Source: Puia dinghuensis
Lineage (GTDB): Bacteria > Bacteroidota > Bacteroidia > Chitinophagales > Chitinophagaceae
Assembly (NCBI GenBank): GCA_026224995.1
Contig: JAMFRX010000707.1
Location: 1 to 10,949, forward strand
Reading direction: 5' to 3'
DNA length: 10,949 nucleotides
Positions 1-6,175 of this stretch are shown piece after piece (within the stretch, counting starts at the first letter, position 1; each line of letters opens with the position of its first letter). A program made the position numbers and the translations under genes. Below the pieces are notes generated by a model. The model was not told where the DNA came from and ran no database searches. It worked only from the letters and a program-made list of their open reading frames with translations.

Positions 1-1
1 A

Positions 2-325
2 ACAGATACCGCAAAAGCCGATGCTACCGACGCAAAACCGGTCATAAAACCGGCCGTCACGCCCCCACCCGTCCTCGCGCATGACCCGGTTGCCTCGGGA
101 AGCCAAAGCATCTTCCACTTCGTGATCCTCCGGACACCCAACAAAGGTCATGCCCTGCGACGCTATAACCAATTGCTCGGCTATCAGCTGAACGTCAAGC
201 TGGAAACAAAAGACTCCACCTTCTTCAAGCTTTATTTCCCGATAGCCGCGACGCCAAGAGATACCACCCATATAAGGGATTCGCTGGCCGACGTGTATGC
301 ATCGCATGTATCCATCGAACAATGA
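2..325 (+). CDS. C-terminal part of an uncharacterised protein, possibly SPOR-like (5' end outside window)
   Basis: The reading frame is open from the window's left edge to TGA at 323-325, giving 107 visible residues; the start lies upstream. The first ~35 residues are rich in Ala, Pro, Thr and Lys (linker-like). A compact segment follows, beginning at SIFHFVILRTPNKGHALRRY. The pattern of a beta strand (FHFVIL), a helix with a Tyr and a Leu-Gly turn, a second strand (NVKLE) and a third (FFKLYFPI) resembles a SPOR-type peptidoglycan-binding repeat. The DTTHIRDSL helix after it is a pattern I associate with Bacteroidota proteins of this kind. This is a weak resemblance, not a motif match. An internal ATG at 122 falls inside the first strand and is not the likely start. 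The next gene follows after about 10 bases, so the two may be co-transcribed. Confidence 0.6.
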   Translation, partial: TDTAKADATDAKPVIKPAVTPPPVLAHDPVASGSQSIFHFVILRTPNKGHALRRYNQLLGYQLNVKLETKDSTFFKLYFPIAATPRDTTHIRDSLADVYASHVSIEQ

Positions 326-335
326 CCTTACTCAT

Positions 336-839
336 ATGCGACCTGCTGCATCTTATTGGATCGATAAATTGCAACTCACAGCACACGTGGAAGGGGGCGC
401 TTTCCGGGAGGTCTACCGGTCGGAGCTAGTCCTTCCGAAGGCCGCCTTACCCCTCTTCTTCCAGGGCGCCCGGGCCGCGAGCACCAGCATTTATTTCCTG
501 CTGGAAAAAGGTCAATTTTCCGCTTTTCATCGCATCGCTTCCGACGAACTCTGGCATTTTCATTTTGGAGATCCCCTGCTGATCTATGAGATCGGACATA
601 ATGGGAGGATGATAGAACATCTTTTGGGCCCCGATCCCGAGAAAGGGCAGTCTTTCCAGGCCGTCGTTCGGGCAGGCAGCTGGTTTGCCTCCGTGCCCGC
701 GGCGGACAGCGAATATGCGCTGGTAGGATGTACTGTAGCCCCGGGCTTCGACTTCACCGAATTCGAGCTGGCGGAGCGGGAGGCTTTGACGGCGCAGCAT
801 CCGGAGTATGCGGCGATCATCCAAACGCTAACGCGCTAG
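336..839 (+). CDS. DUF985 (cupin_5) family protein
   Basis: A 167-residue protein, the usual size for the DUF985/cupin_5 family (YML079w-like), which are small beta-barrel cupins of unclear biochemical role. The N-terminus (SYWIDKLQL, then HVEGGAFREVYRS) and the core pattern FSAFHRIASDELWHFHFGDP are typical of the family. H65, E71, H74 and H76 are the polar residues lining the cupin pocket region. Near the end VGCTVAPGFDF (131-140) is also conserved. I chose ATG 336 rather than 297 or 306 because family members start just before the YWI(D/E)KL helix; the earlier codons overlap the preceding gene and add only 10-13 unconserved residues. No Shine-Dalgarno is visible. The 3' end overlaps the convergent amidohydrolase gene by 12 bp. 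Family assignment is confident, function is not. Confidence 0.88.
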   Translation: MRPAASYWIDKLQLTAHVEGGAFREVYRSELVLPKAALPLFFQGARAASTSIYFLLEKGQFSAFHRIASDELWHFHFGDPLLIYEIGHNGRMIEHLLGPDPEKGQSFQAVVRAGSWFASVPAADSEYALVGCTVAPGFDFTEFELAEREALTAQHPEYAAIIQTLTR

Positions 840-2165
840 GTCAGGATGGTAGAACACTCCATCTTTCATTACCCAAATAATTTTGCGGACCTGTGAGATG
901 TTGGCTGTGGGATCACCTTCCACCAGCACCATGTCGGCAGCGATTTTATAACGGATGCGGCCTGCGCGATTAGCGATGCCGAAGACGTCGGCATTCACGG
1001 ATGTCGCGGACCGCAGCACGTCGATGGGTTTCATCCCATAGTCGACCATATCCTCCATCTCCAGGGCATTGTTACCATGCGTGAATACGCCTACGTCGCC
1101 GCCCATGCAGATGGTGACGCCGGAGGCCAATGCCTGTTTGAAGAGCTCCCGCTTCTGGTGAAGGCGGAGGGGTTCGGGGTCAATGCCTTTTCTCCAGCCA
1201 CTATACTGGGTGATAGCGTCGCCAGCGGCAAGGGTGGGGCATAGGGCTATGCCCTTGGCCTTCATCGCCGCGAAAAGTTCGGGCGTACCGCCGTCGCCGT
1301 GCTCTATGGTGTTGACGCCCGCTTCGATAGCGCGGCGCATGCCCTCGGTGGTGCCGGAGTGAACAACGACTTCCCGGCCGCTGCTGGAAGCCACTTCCAC
1401 GATCTTCTTGAGCTCTTCGACCGTGAAGGTGGGCGCCGATGAGCCATTGACACCCCAGCGGTAGTCGACATAGACTTTTATCAGGTCGGCGCCCTTGCCT
1501 ATCTGTGTCCGGACCTCGCGGGTGACCCCTTCCAGGCCGTCGGCTTCGGCCGCGCCATGTGGCGACTCCAGATCATAGGCCAGCTCTTTGGGGCCATAGC
1601 TGCCCGTGGCGACGATGGCGCGGGTGGCGCAGAGGATATGGGGACCGGGGATGACACCCTTATCTATGGCCTGTTTGAGGCCGACATCGTCATACATGGC
1701 GCCTTCGGTGCCGAGGTCACGGGTGGTGGTAAACCCTGCAAGCAGGGTCTGCCGGGCATGGACGACGGCGCGGGCGACACGTTCGGCGCGGGATTCTTTC
1801 AAGACCTGGTCGTTCCAGGAAACTTCGTTATAAGGATGCAGGAACAGGTGGCTATGACCTTCTATAAGGCCGGGCAACAAGGTAGCGCCTTTGAAATCGA
1901 GGGTAGTGGTGCCGGCGGGGATGTTGATCCGGGCAACCGGTCCGGCGGCGGCGATGGTGCGGCCATGGACGAGCACGACCCAGTCGTCGTGCATTTGTTC
2001 CCCGTCGAAGACGCGGTCCGGCCGCAGGAGGGTGTAGGCGGTATCGGCGGGGGCTGGAGGCTGGACGCCGGGCCTTCCGTGGATCGGGTCGGCGGTCTGG
2101 GCTTGGACGGACCTAACATGTATCAAGACGAGCACGGCCGCCAAAAAAAATAATCTATTTCTCAT
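828..2165 (-). CDS. Secreted imidazolonepropionase-like metal-dependent amidohydrolase
   Basis: A 445-residue amidohydrolase-superfamily enzyme of the COG1228 type, which includes Xaa-Pro dipeptidase- and carboxypeptidase-like peptidases. Residues 1-22 form a signal peptide (basic start, hydrophobic core, VQA-Q cleavage site), so it should act in the periplasm. Metal-site residues are all present: HxH at H104/H106 after LLPGLIEG, the candidate carboxylated lysine K230 (LIKVYVDY), H269 (VVVHSG), H289 (NTIEHGDG) and D357 (CMGGDVG). The frame stays open 70 codons further upstream, but that part is unconserved and lies inside the permease gene; ATG 2165 gives the clean signal peptide. The start overlaps the permease 3' end by 11 bp, so it is the third gene of the Rieske operon and probably translationally coupled. 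Substrate is not readable: a dipeptide, N-acyl amino acid or cyclic amide would all fit. Confidence 0.9.
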   Translation of the reverse strand: MRNRLFFLAAVLVLIHVRSVQAQTADPIHGRPGVQPPAPADTAYTLLRPDRVFDGEQMHDDWVVLVHGRTIAAAGPVARINIPAGTTTLDFKGATLLPGLIEGHSHLFLHPYNEVSWNDQVLKESRAERVARAVVHARQTLLAGFTTTRDLGTEGAMYDDVGLKQAIDKGVIPGPHILCATRAIVATGSYGPKELAYDLESPHGAAEADGLEGVTREVRTQIGKGADLIKVYVDYRWGVNGSSAPTFTVEELKKIVEVASSSGREVVVHSGTTEGMRRAIEAGVNTIEHGDGGTPELFAAMKAKGIALCPTLAAGDAITQYSGWRKGIDPEPLRLHQKRELFKQALASGVTICMGGDVGVFTHGNNALEMEDMVDYGMKPIDVLRSATSVNADVFGIANRAGRIRYKIAADMVLVEGDPTANISQVRKIIWVMKDGVFYHPDLAR

Positions 2166-3588
2166 GTGTTCCGCTTTTACGCTGAAAGTACAAATAAAAA
2201 GGAATACCCGTGGCAGTGAGGACGAGCCCGAAAACGGAATTGATGATGGGCGCTTTCCCGCTGCTGTAGGCCGTGATATCGTTGTAAATGGTGATGACGA
2301 GATAAGAAAAGGTGAAGGCGATAAAAATGAGGGGAAGCCAGGGATAGCCTTTGACCTTGTAAGGCCGTGGCGCATCCGGCATCTTCCTTCTAAGGATCAG
2401 GAGCCCGACGGCGGTGAGGCCATAGAAGAGCCAGGACATGAAAACGAACATATCCGCGAGGATGTCGAAGCTGCCGCTGAGAACGAAGAGCATGCTCCAT
2501 ACACCTATGATGATGACCGAATTGCCGGGAGTATTATATCGTGGATGGACCTTGCCGGCTCCACGAAAGGAGGTCCCCCACTCGCCCATCGCGAATACGA
2601 TGCGGGCATTCGTGAGAAGGTTCACATGGGTGGCCCCGAACGCCGAGATGATGATGAGGGCGGCGACGAATCCTGCGCCGGCCGCACCCAGCACCTGCTC
2701 CATGGCGTCAGCGGCGACCAGAGATGAACCAGCCATTTTGCCTATGGGCAAGACATACATATAGGCCAGGTTGGTCAGCAGGTAGATGCCGATGCAGGCG
2801 CCGAGGCCGATAAAGAGGCTGCGGCTGATGTTGCGCCGGGGATCGTTGAGCTCGCCTGCCACCATATTGATATTATACCAGCCATCATAGGAAGAGAAAG
2901 CGCCGGAAGTAGCCGCCATAAAAGCCGCCAGCAGGAGCCATGTACCGGGGTGGAAGTCCGGGCTATTGGTGACCAGGTTGGCAACATGCCCCTTTCCCGA
3001 AAATAAGATCCCGCCGATGAGCAGGACGAGGGCCAGGGACTTCATGACGGTAGCGATGAGCTGGATGGCGTTGCCATAGCGGGTGCTCAGGTAGTTGATA
3101 AAGGTGAGCAGGGCGAGGATAAGAATGGCCAGGGCCTTGACCCCGAAATCCTGCAAGGGGTAGATGTCGGCGACAAAGGGGATATGCAGCTTCAGGGAGA
3201 GCTCGGTGCCGGGGAGAAAGTGGGGCAGATGGACGAAATATCCGGCATACTGGGCGCAGACGAAGGCCATCGAAGCAAGCGCGGCGGTATTGATGACGGC
3301 CATTGTCGACCAGCCATAGATGAAAGCCGTGAATTCGCCGTAGGTCTTTTGCAGATAGACATAGGGGCCGCCCGTCTCTGGAAACATGGCTCCGAGCTCC
3401 CCATAGATCATAGCCCCCAGGATGGAGATGATGCCGGCCACGAGCCACACTACCAGGAGGAGCAAGGGTGAGGCCAGCCGTTGTGCCATCGAGGCGGGGC
3501 GCATAAAAATGCCAGCGCCGATGACGCTGCCGATGACGATGGAAACCGCCGACCAGAGGCCGATGCTCTTTTTTAGTTGCTGAGCCAT
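2155..3588 (-). CDS. APC-superfamily amino acid permease (LAT-like)
   Basis: A 477-residue inner-membrane transporter with twelve hydrophobic segments that I can pick out by eye. The first carries the APC signature SIVIGSVIGAGIFMRP (16-31), whose unwound Gly-rich stretch binds the amino-acid backbone. Next come a segment ending GELGAMFPETGGPYVYL, typical of the LAT/AdiC-like branch, and a segment with SGAFSSYDGWYNINMVAGEL, a LAT-like TM6 pattern. Length fits the family (about 430-500). It begins 17 bases after the Rieske oxygenase stop, with an AAAGGA element a few bases before the ATG, and its TAG overlaps the start of the amidohydrolase gene. It probably imports the amino acid or derivative handled by the two neighbouring enzymes; the exact substrate cannot be told from sequence alone. 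Confidence 0.93.
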   Translation of the reverse strand: MAQQLKKSIGLWSAVSIVIGSVIGAGIFMRPASMAQRLASPLLLLVVWLVAGIISILGAMIYGELGAMFPETGGPYVYLQKTYGEFTAFIYGWSTMAVINTAALASMAFVCAQYAGYFVHLPHFLPGTELSLKLHIPFVADIYPLQDFGVKALAILILALLTFINYLSTRYGNAIQLIATVMKSLALVLLIGGILFSGKGHVANLVTNSPDFHPGTWLLLAAFMAATSGAFSSYDGWYNINMVAGELNDPRRNISRSLFIGLGACIGIYLLTNLAYMYVLPIGKMAGSSLVAADAMEQVLGAAGAGFVAALIIISAFGATHVNLLTNARIVFAMGEWGTSFRGAGKVHPRYNTPGNSVIIIGVWSMLFVLSGSFDILADMFVFMSWLFYGLTAVGLLILRRKMPDAPRPYKVKGYPWLPLIFIAFTFSYLVITIYNDITAYSSGKAPIINSVFGLVLTATGIPFYLYFQRKSGTHEK

Positions 3589-3605
3589 AGTTTATCCTTT
3601 AGCCT

Positions 3606-4724
3606 TTAGCCCATGAACTGAGCGATCAGCCGGTGAAAATGATGCGTGCCCTGCTCTCGCGTCACCGAATAGCGGCCATGCTTGTAGAACCGCGAGCGAA
3701 CGCCTTTCTGAACGGCTTCCACGACCTCTTCGTCTTCCAGCTCTACGGTGTCCAGACCCGAGCCTGCGCCTTTGTTGTATTTCGCTTCGTCGGCAACATA
3801 GGTCAGGAAGGAGACCCGGGTTTCGGCCAGGCCCACGGGCTTCACGATGTTGATCGAGAGGCCCCAGGGATAGAAGTTGAACATGATATTGGGAAAGACG
3901 AAAAAATAATAAGCTGCTACCTGCTTGCCATGATCCGGCGAGGAAGGCGGCAGGTCGAAGACCTCCTCGCCATCTTTGGCGATGCCGAGCTGGAGGTTGG
4001 AATAGCGGAAGAGCTCGGTGGTATAATTGCCGAAGTCGATGACGGAGTTCAGGCCGGCATGGACAAAGGGGATGTGGAAGCCTTCCAGGTAGTTCTCGCA
4101 GTACAACGCCCAGTGGGCCTTTACCGTGAAGTCGCGGCTCAGGTCGGGGCGGAAGGTAAAGTCGTCCAGCGGTAGCCAGTGCAGGCGTTGCAGGAGGTCG
4201 CCCCAATAGTGGAGGAAGGGGCCCGCATCGGGAGAAGTCCCCGTCGCGCCGCGTGAGGCCGTGGGCGCGAGAGAAGTAAAGAGCCATTTGCCCCAATTTT
4301 TTAGCGGCAGCCGGGTGAGGTTGTCGGCAGCCGAAGGGAAATTCTGCACTTCGCGGAATTCGGGCATGCTGCGGAAGCTGCCGTCGAGGTCGAAAATCCG
4401 GCCATGATAACGGCAGCGCAGATGAGACAGGCGGCAGGGTTCATTCACGACCAGGCTACCGCGATGGGTACAAACATTGGACAGGAGACGGAGGCTGCCG
4501 TCCTTATCGCGAACGAGGACGACGGGCTCGTCGAGGAAGCTTTCCAGGATGCAGAGCGGATAGGCATCTCCGGGTTCAGCAAGCCGATGGCTATCGCCGA
4601 TGAATTGCCAGGAAGGGGCGAATAACCTTTCTTTCCCCAAAGCGAATAGCTGCGGGTCGGTATAGAAATCCGTGGGCAGCGTCGTCGCCCTGGAGATATC
4701 CGGATCGATAGTAAATAGGGGCAT
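3606..4724 (-). CDS. Rieske non-haem iron oxygenase, alpha subunit (ring-hydroxylating or N-demethylating type)
   Basis: A 372-residue Rieske-type oxygenase. The N-terminal Rieske domain has the [2Fe-2S] ligands C85-x-H87 (NVCTHRGS) and C104-x2-H107 (LRCRYHGRIFDLDGSF). The C-terminal catalytic domain has the mononuclear iron motif around N211-Y-L-E-G-F-H217-x4-H222. A third, acidic ligand is likely in the LEDEEVVEAVQKG stretch (329-341), probably E330 or D331. Length and the VEAVQKG tail resemble single-component alpha subunits acting on quaternary amines and betaines (choline monooxygenase, GbcA, stachydrine demethylase) as much as aromatic dioxygenases, so the substrate is open. No ferredoxin, reductase or beta subunit gene lies nearby, so electrons must come from elsewhere. 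It is the first gene of the operon; ATG 4724 has a GAGGAA element (4734-4739) about nine bases upstream. No signal peptide, so cytoplasmic. Confidence 0.92.
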   Translation of the reverse strand: MPLFTIDPDISRATTLPTDFYTDPQLFALGKERLFAPSWQFIGDSHRLAEPGDAYPLCILESFLDEPVVLVRDKDGSLRLLSNVCTHRGSLVVNEPCRLSHLRCRYHGRIFDLDGSFRSMPEFREVQNFPSAADNLTRLPLKNWGKWLFTSLAPTASRGATGTSPDAGPFLHYWGDLLQRLHWLPLDDFTFRPDLSRDFTVKAHWALYCENYLEGFHIPFVHAGLNSVIDFGNYTTELFRYSNLQLGIAKDGEEVFDLPPSSPDHGKQVAAYYFFVFPNIMFNFYPWGLSINIVKPVGLAETRVSFLTYVADEAKYNKGAGSGLDTVELEDEEVVEAVQKGVRSRFYKHGRYSVTREQGTHHFHRLIAQFMG

Positions 4725-4760
4725 AATGCAGGGTTCCTCGTAAGATAAGAAGAGTTATCG

Positions 4761-4768
4761 TAATTTTG
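4761..4768 (+). promoter_or_regulatory. Candidate Bacteroidota -7 element (TAATTTTG) for msrC
   Basis: TAATTTTG matches the Bacteroidota primary sigma factor -7 consensus TAnnTTTG at every defined position. It lies in the only 49-bp gap between the divergent msrC and Rieske genes. No TTTG-like -33 element is visible at the expected distance, which lowers confidence. If used, transcription would begin at or within a few bases of the msrC ATG (4774), giving an almost leaderless mRNA. I see no comparably good element for the Rieske operon on the other strand; the closest is TATCTTAC (complement of 4740-4747). Confidence 0.35.
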
Positions 4769-4780
4769 CCGCCATGGCGG
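4769..4780. repeat. 12-bp perfect palindrome over the msrC start codon
   Basis: CCGCCATGGCGG at this position is its own reverse complement and is centred on the msrC start codon (4774-4776). It directly follows the candidate -7 element and faces the divergent Rieske operon. It could be an operator or a start-codon hairpin, but a 12-bp perfect palindrome is expected a few times by chance in a window this size, so only its position makes it notable. Confidence 0.3.
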
Positions 4781-5256
4781 AAGATCTACAAATAGCCAAA
4801 GGCAGCAAGACGGAGCAGTATGCACAGCTGCTGCCGCAAATCAGGGCCATCATGGAAGGCGAGGCCGATGCGACCGCCAACCTTGCCAATACAGCCGCAG
4901 CGCTGAAGGAACAGTTTGGCTGGCTATGGGTGGGCTTCTACCTGGTGAAGGGAGAGGAATTGGTAGTGGGACCCTTTCAGGGGCCGGTAGCCTGTACGCG
5001 TATCCGTAAAGGGAGGGGCGTCTGCGGGACGAGCTGGGCGGAGGCAAAGACGCTGATCGTGCCGGATGTGGAAGCTTTTCCAGGCCATATAGCCTGCAGC
5101 AGCCTTTCGAAGTCGGAGATCGTAGTGCCGGTATGGGCCGATGGACGGGTTGTGGGAGTGCTGGATGTGGACAGCGTGGATCCGGATGCCTTCGACCAGG
5201 AGGATCAGCGCTGGCTGGAAGAGGTGGTCAGCGTACTGCCGGGCGTGAATGCATAA
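4774..5256 (+). CDS. msrC: Free methionine-(R)-sulfoxide reductase (fRMsr, GAF domain)
   Basis: A 160-residue single-GAF-domain protein of the fRMsr family, which reduces free (not protein-bound) L-methionine-(R)-sulfoxide in the cytoplasm using thioredoxin. The three conserved cysteines are present: C74 (GPVACTRI), C84 (GRGVCGTS) and C108 (HIACSSLS). Their spacing of 10 and 24 matches the catalytic set known from the E. coli enzyme (Cys84, Cys94, Cys118). The core LWVGFYLV...LVVGPFQG and the closing VGVLDVDS strand are also typical, and length is normal. ATG 4774 has no Shine-Dalgarno but lies just after a TAATTTTG box, suggesting a very short leader. It is divergent from the Rieske operon, and the polysaccharide deacetylase gene follows after 66 bases on the same strand. 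Identification is strong. Confidence 0.95.
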   Translation: MAEDLQIAKGSKTEQYAQLLPQIRAIMEGEADATANLANTAAALKEQFGWLWVGFYLVKGEELVVGPFQGPVACTRIRKGRGVCGTSWAEAKTLIVPDVEAFPGHIACSSLSKSEIVVPVWADGRVVGVLDVDSVDPDAFDQEDQRWLEEVVSVLPGVNA

Positions 5257-5293
5257 AATAAATAGGACGGCACGTCGTTAAAAGCAAATCATT

Positions 5294-5301
5294 TACATTT
5301 A
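5294..5301 (+). promoter_or_regulatory. Possible -7 element (TACATTTA) before the deacetylase gene
   Basis: The 66-bp gap between msrC and the deacetylase gene is markedly AT-rich compared with its surroundings. TACATTTA agrees with TAnnTTTG at all but the last position and lies about 20 bases before the ATG at 5323, a plausible distance. No -33 TTTG is found upstream at the usual spacing. The gene may therefore have its own promoter rather than depend on msrC. Weak evidence. Confidence 0.25.
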
Positions 5302-5322
5302 ATTATTATATCCAAAAATCTG

Positions 5323-6111
5323 ATGAAGAAAAAGCTGATCGTACTGGGATTCACAGGCCTCATTTTTGCCGCATCGGCAGCGCCTTTACAGGGTGGCAAT
5401 GTGCCACCACCCTCGGTGATACTGGGCAGGAAGGAAGTTCCTATCCTGTGCTATCATCAGATCCGCGACTGGAAGCCGACGGATTCCAAGGTCTCCAAAG
5501 ATTATATCATGCCGCCGGCCGATCTGAAGGCCGAGCTTAAGATGCTGCACGACAGCGGCTATCATACGATCCTGCCGGACCAGCTGTACGCTTATCTTAC
5601 GAAGGGAGCGGAGCTGCCCAGCAGGCCGATCATGCTGACCTTCGACGATACCGACGAAGACCAATATACCGTCGCCTGGCCCGAGATGAAGAAATACGGG
5701 TTCCGGGGTGTGTTCTTCATCATGACCGTGAGCCTTAACCGTCAGCCACATTATATGACGAAGGATCAGGTAAAAGAGCTTTACTCCGCTGGTAATGTCA
5801 TCGGCAGCCATACCTGGGATCACCACAACGTACGCAAATACCAGGGCAAGGATTGGGAGATACAGATCGACAAGCCGACCAAACAGCTGGAGGCCATCAC
5901 TGGCACGCCCATCCACTATTTCGCTTTTCCCTTTGGTCTGTGGAATCGTCAGGCGCTGCCGGAGCTGAGGAAACGGGGGTTTGTGGCGGCGTTCCAGCTG
6001 GCGGACAAGATGGATCCTACCGATCCGCTGATGACGATCCGGCGGATCATCGTTGGGGGCGGGTGGAGCCTCAAGACCTTTAATGCGGCGATCAAGCGGG
6101 ATTTCAGATAA
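5323..6111 (+). CDS. Exported polysaccharide deacetylase (NodB/CE4 domain)
   Basis: A 262-residue protein with an N-terminal signal peptide (MKKK, then a hydrophobic stretch to about residue 20) and a NodB-homology domain. Such enzymes remove acetyl groups from N-acetylglucosamine-containing polymers or peptidoglycan outside the cytoplasmic membrane. Motif 1 is LTFDDTDED (catalytic base D108, metal ligand D109; the usual Gly after FDD is Thr). Motif 2 is SHTWDHH (metal ligands H163 and H167). Motif 3 is reduced to YFAFPFG (199-205). There is no obvious motif-5 histidine in the C-terminal RRIIVGGGWS region. The opening VPILCYHQI is typical of the PgaB-like or 'predicted xylanase/chitin deacetylase' branch. 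The metal triad is intact, so the enzyme is probably active, perhaps on a non-standard substrate. A strong terminator follows 15 bases after the stop. Confidence 0.9.
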   Translation: MKKKLIVLGFTGLIFAASAAPLQGGNVPPPSVILGRKEVPILCYHQIRDWKPTDSKVSKDYIMPPADLKAELKMLHDSGYHTILPDQLYAYLTKGAELPSRPIMLTFDDTDEDQYTVAWPEMKKYGFRGVFFIMTVSLNRQPHYMTKDQVKELYSAGNVIGSHTWDHHNVRKYQGKDWEIQIDKPTKQLEAITGTPIHYFAFPFGLWNRQALPELRKRGFVAAFQLADKMDPTDPLMTIRRIIVGGGWSLKTFNAAIKRDFR

Positions 6112-6126
6112 TCACCAGTTCACAAT

Positions 6127-6162
6127 AAAAAAAGCCGCCCGGTTTGTAAGGGCGGCTTTTTT
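6127..6162. terminator. Bidirectional intrinsic terminator
   Basis: A perfect hairpin: GCCGCCC (6134-6140) pairs with GGGCGGC (6150-6156) around a 9-base loop. Seven A's precede it and six T's follow it, so a U-tract is produced in both directions and the A/T runs extend the stem. It lies between the convergent deacetylase gene (stop at 6111) and the GH1 gene (stop at 6176) and should end transcription of both. Confidence 0.93.
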
Positions 6163-6175
6163 GTTGGGCTTGGTG

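Noticed and set aside
1557..2153. Gly/Asp-rich plus-strand open frame opposite the amidohydrolase
   Set aside because: The low-complexity composition mirrors the complementary codons of the real gene; no start signal or domain is seen.
2166..2375. 70-codon N-terminal extension of the amidohydrolase
   Set aside because: It lies inside the permease coding sequence in another frame, is Ser/Pro-rich and unconserved, and would bury the clear signal peptide beginning at ATG 2165.
5264..5275. Short hairpin (GACG/CGTC) after msrC as a terminator
   Set aside because: The stem is only four base pairs with a three-base loop and is not followed by a T-run.
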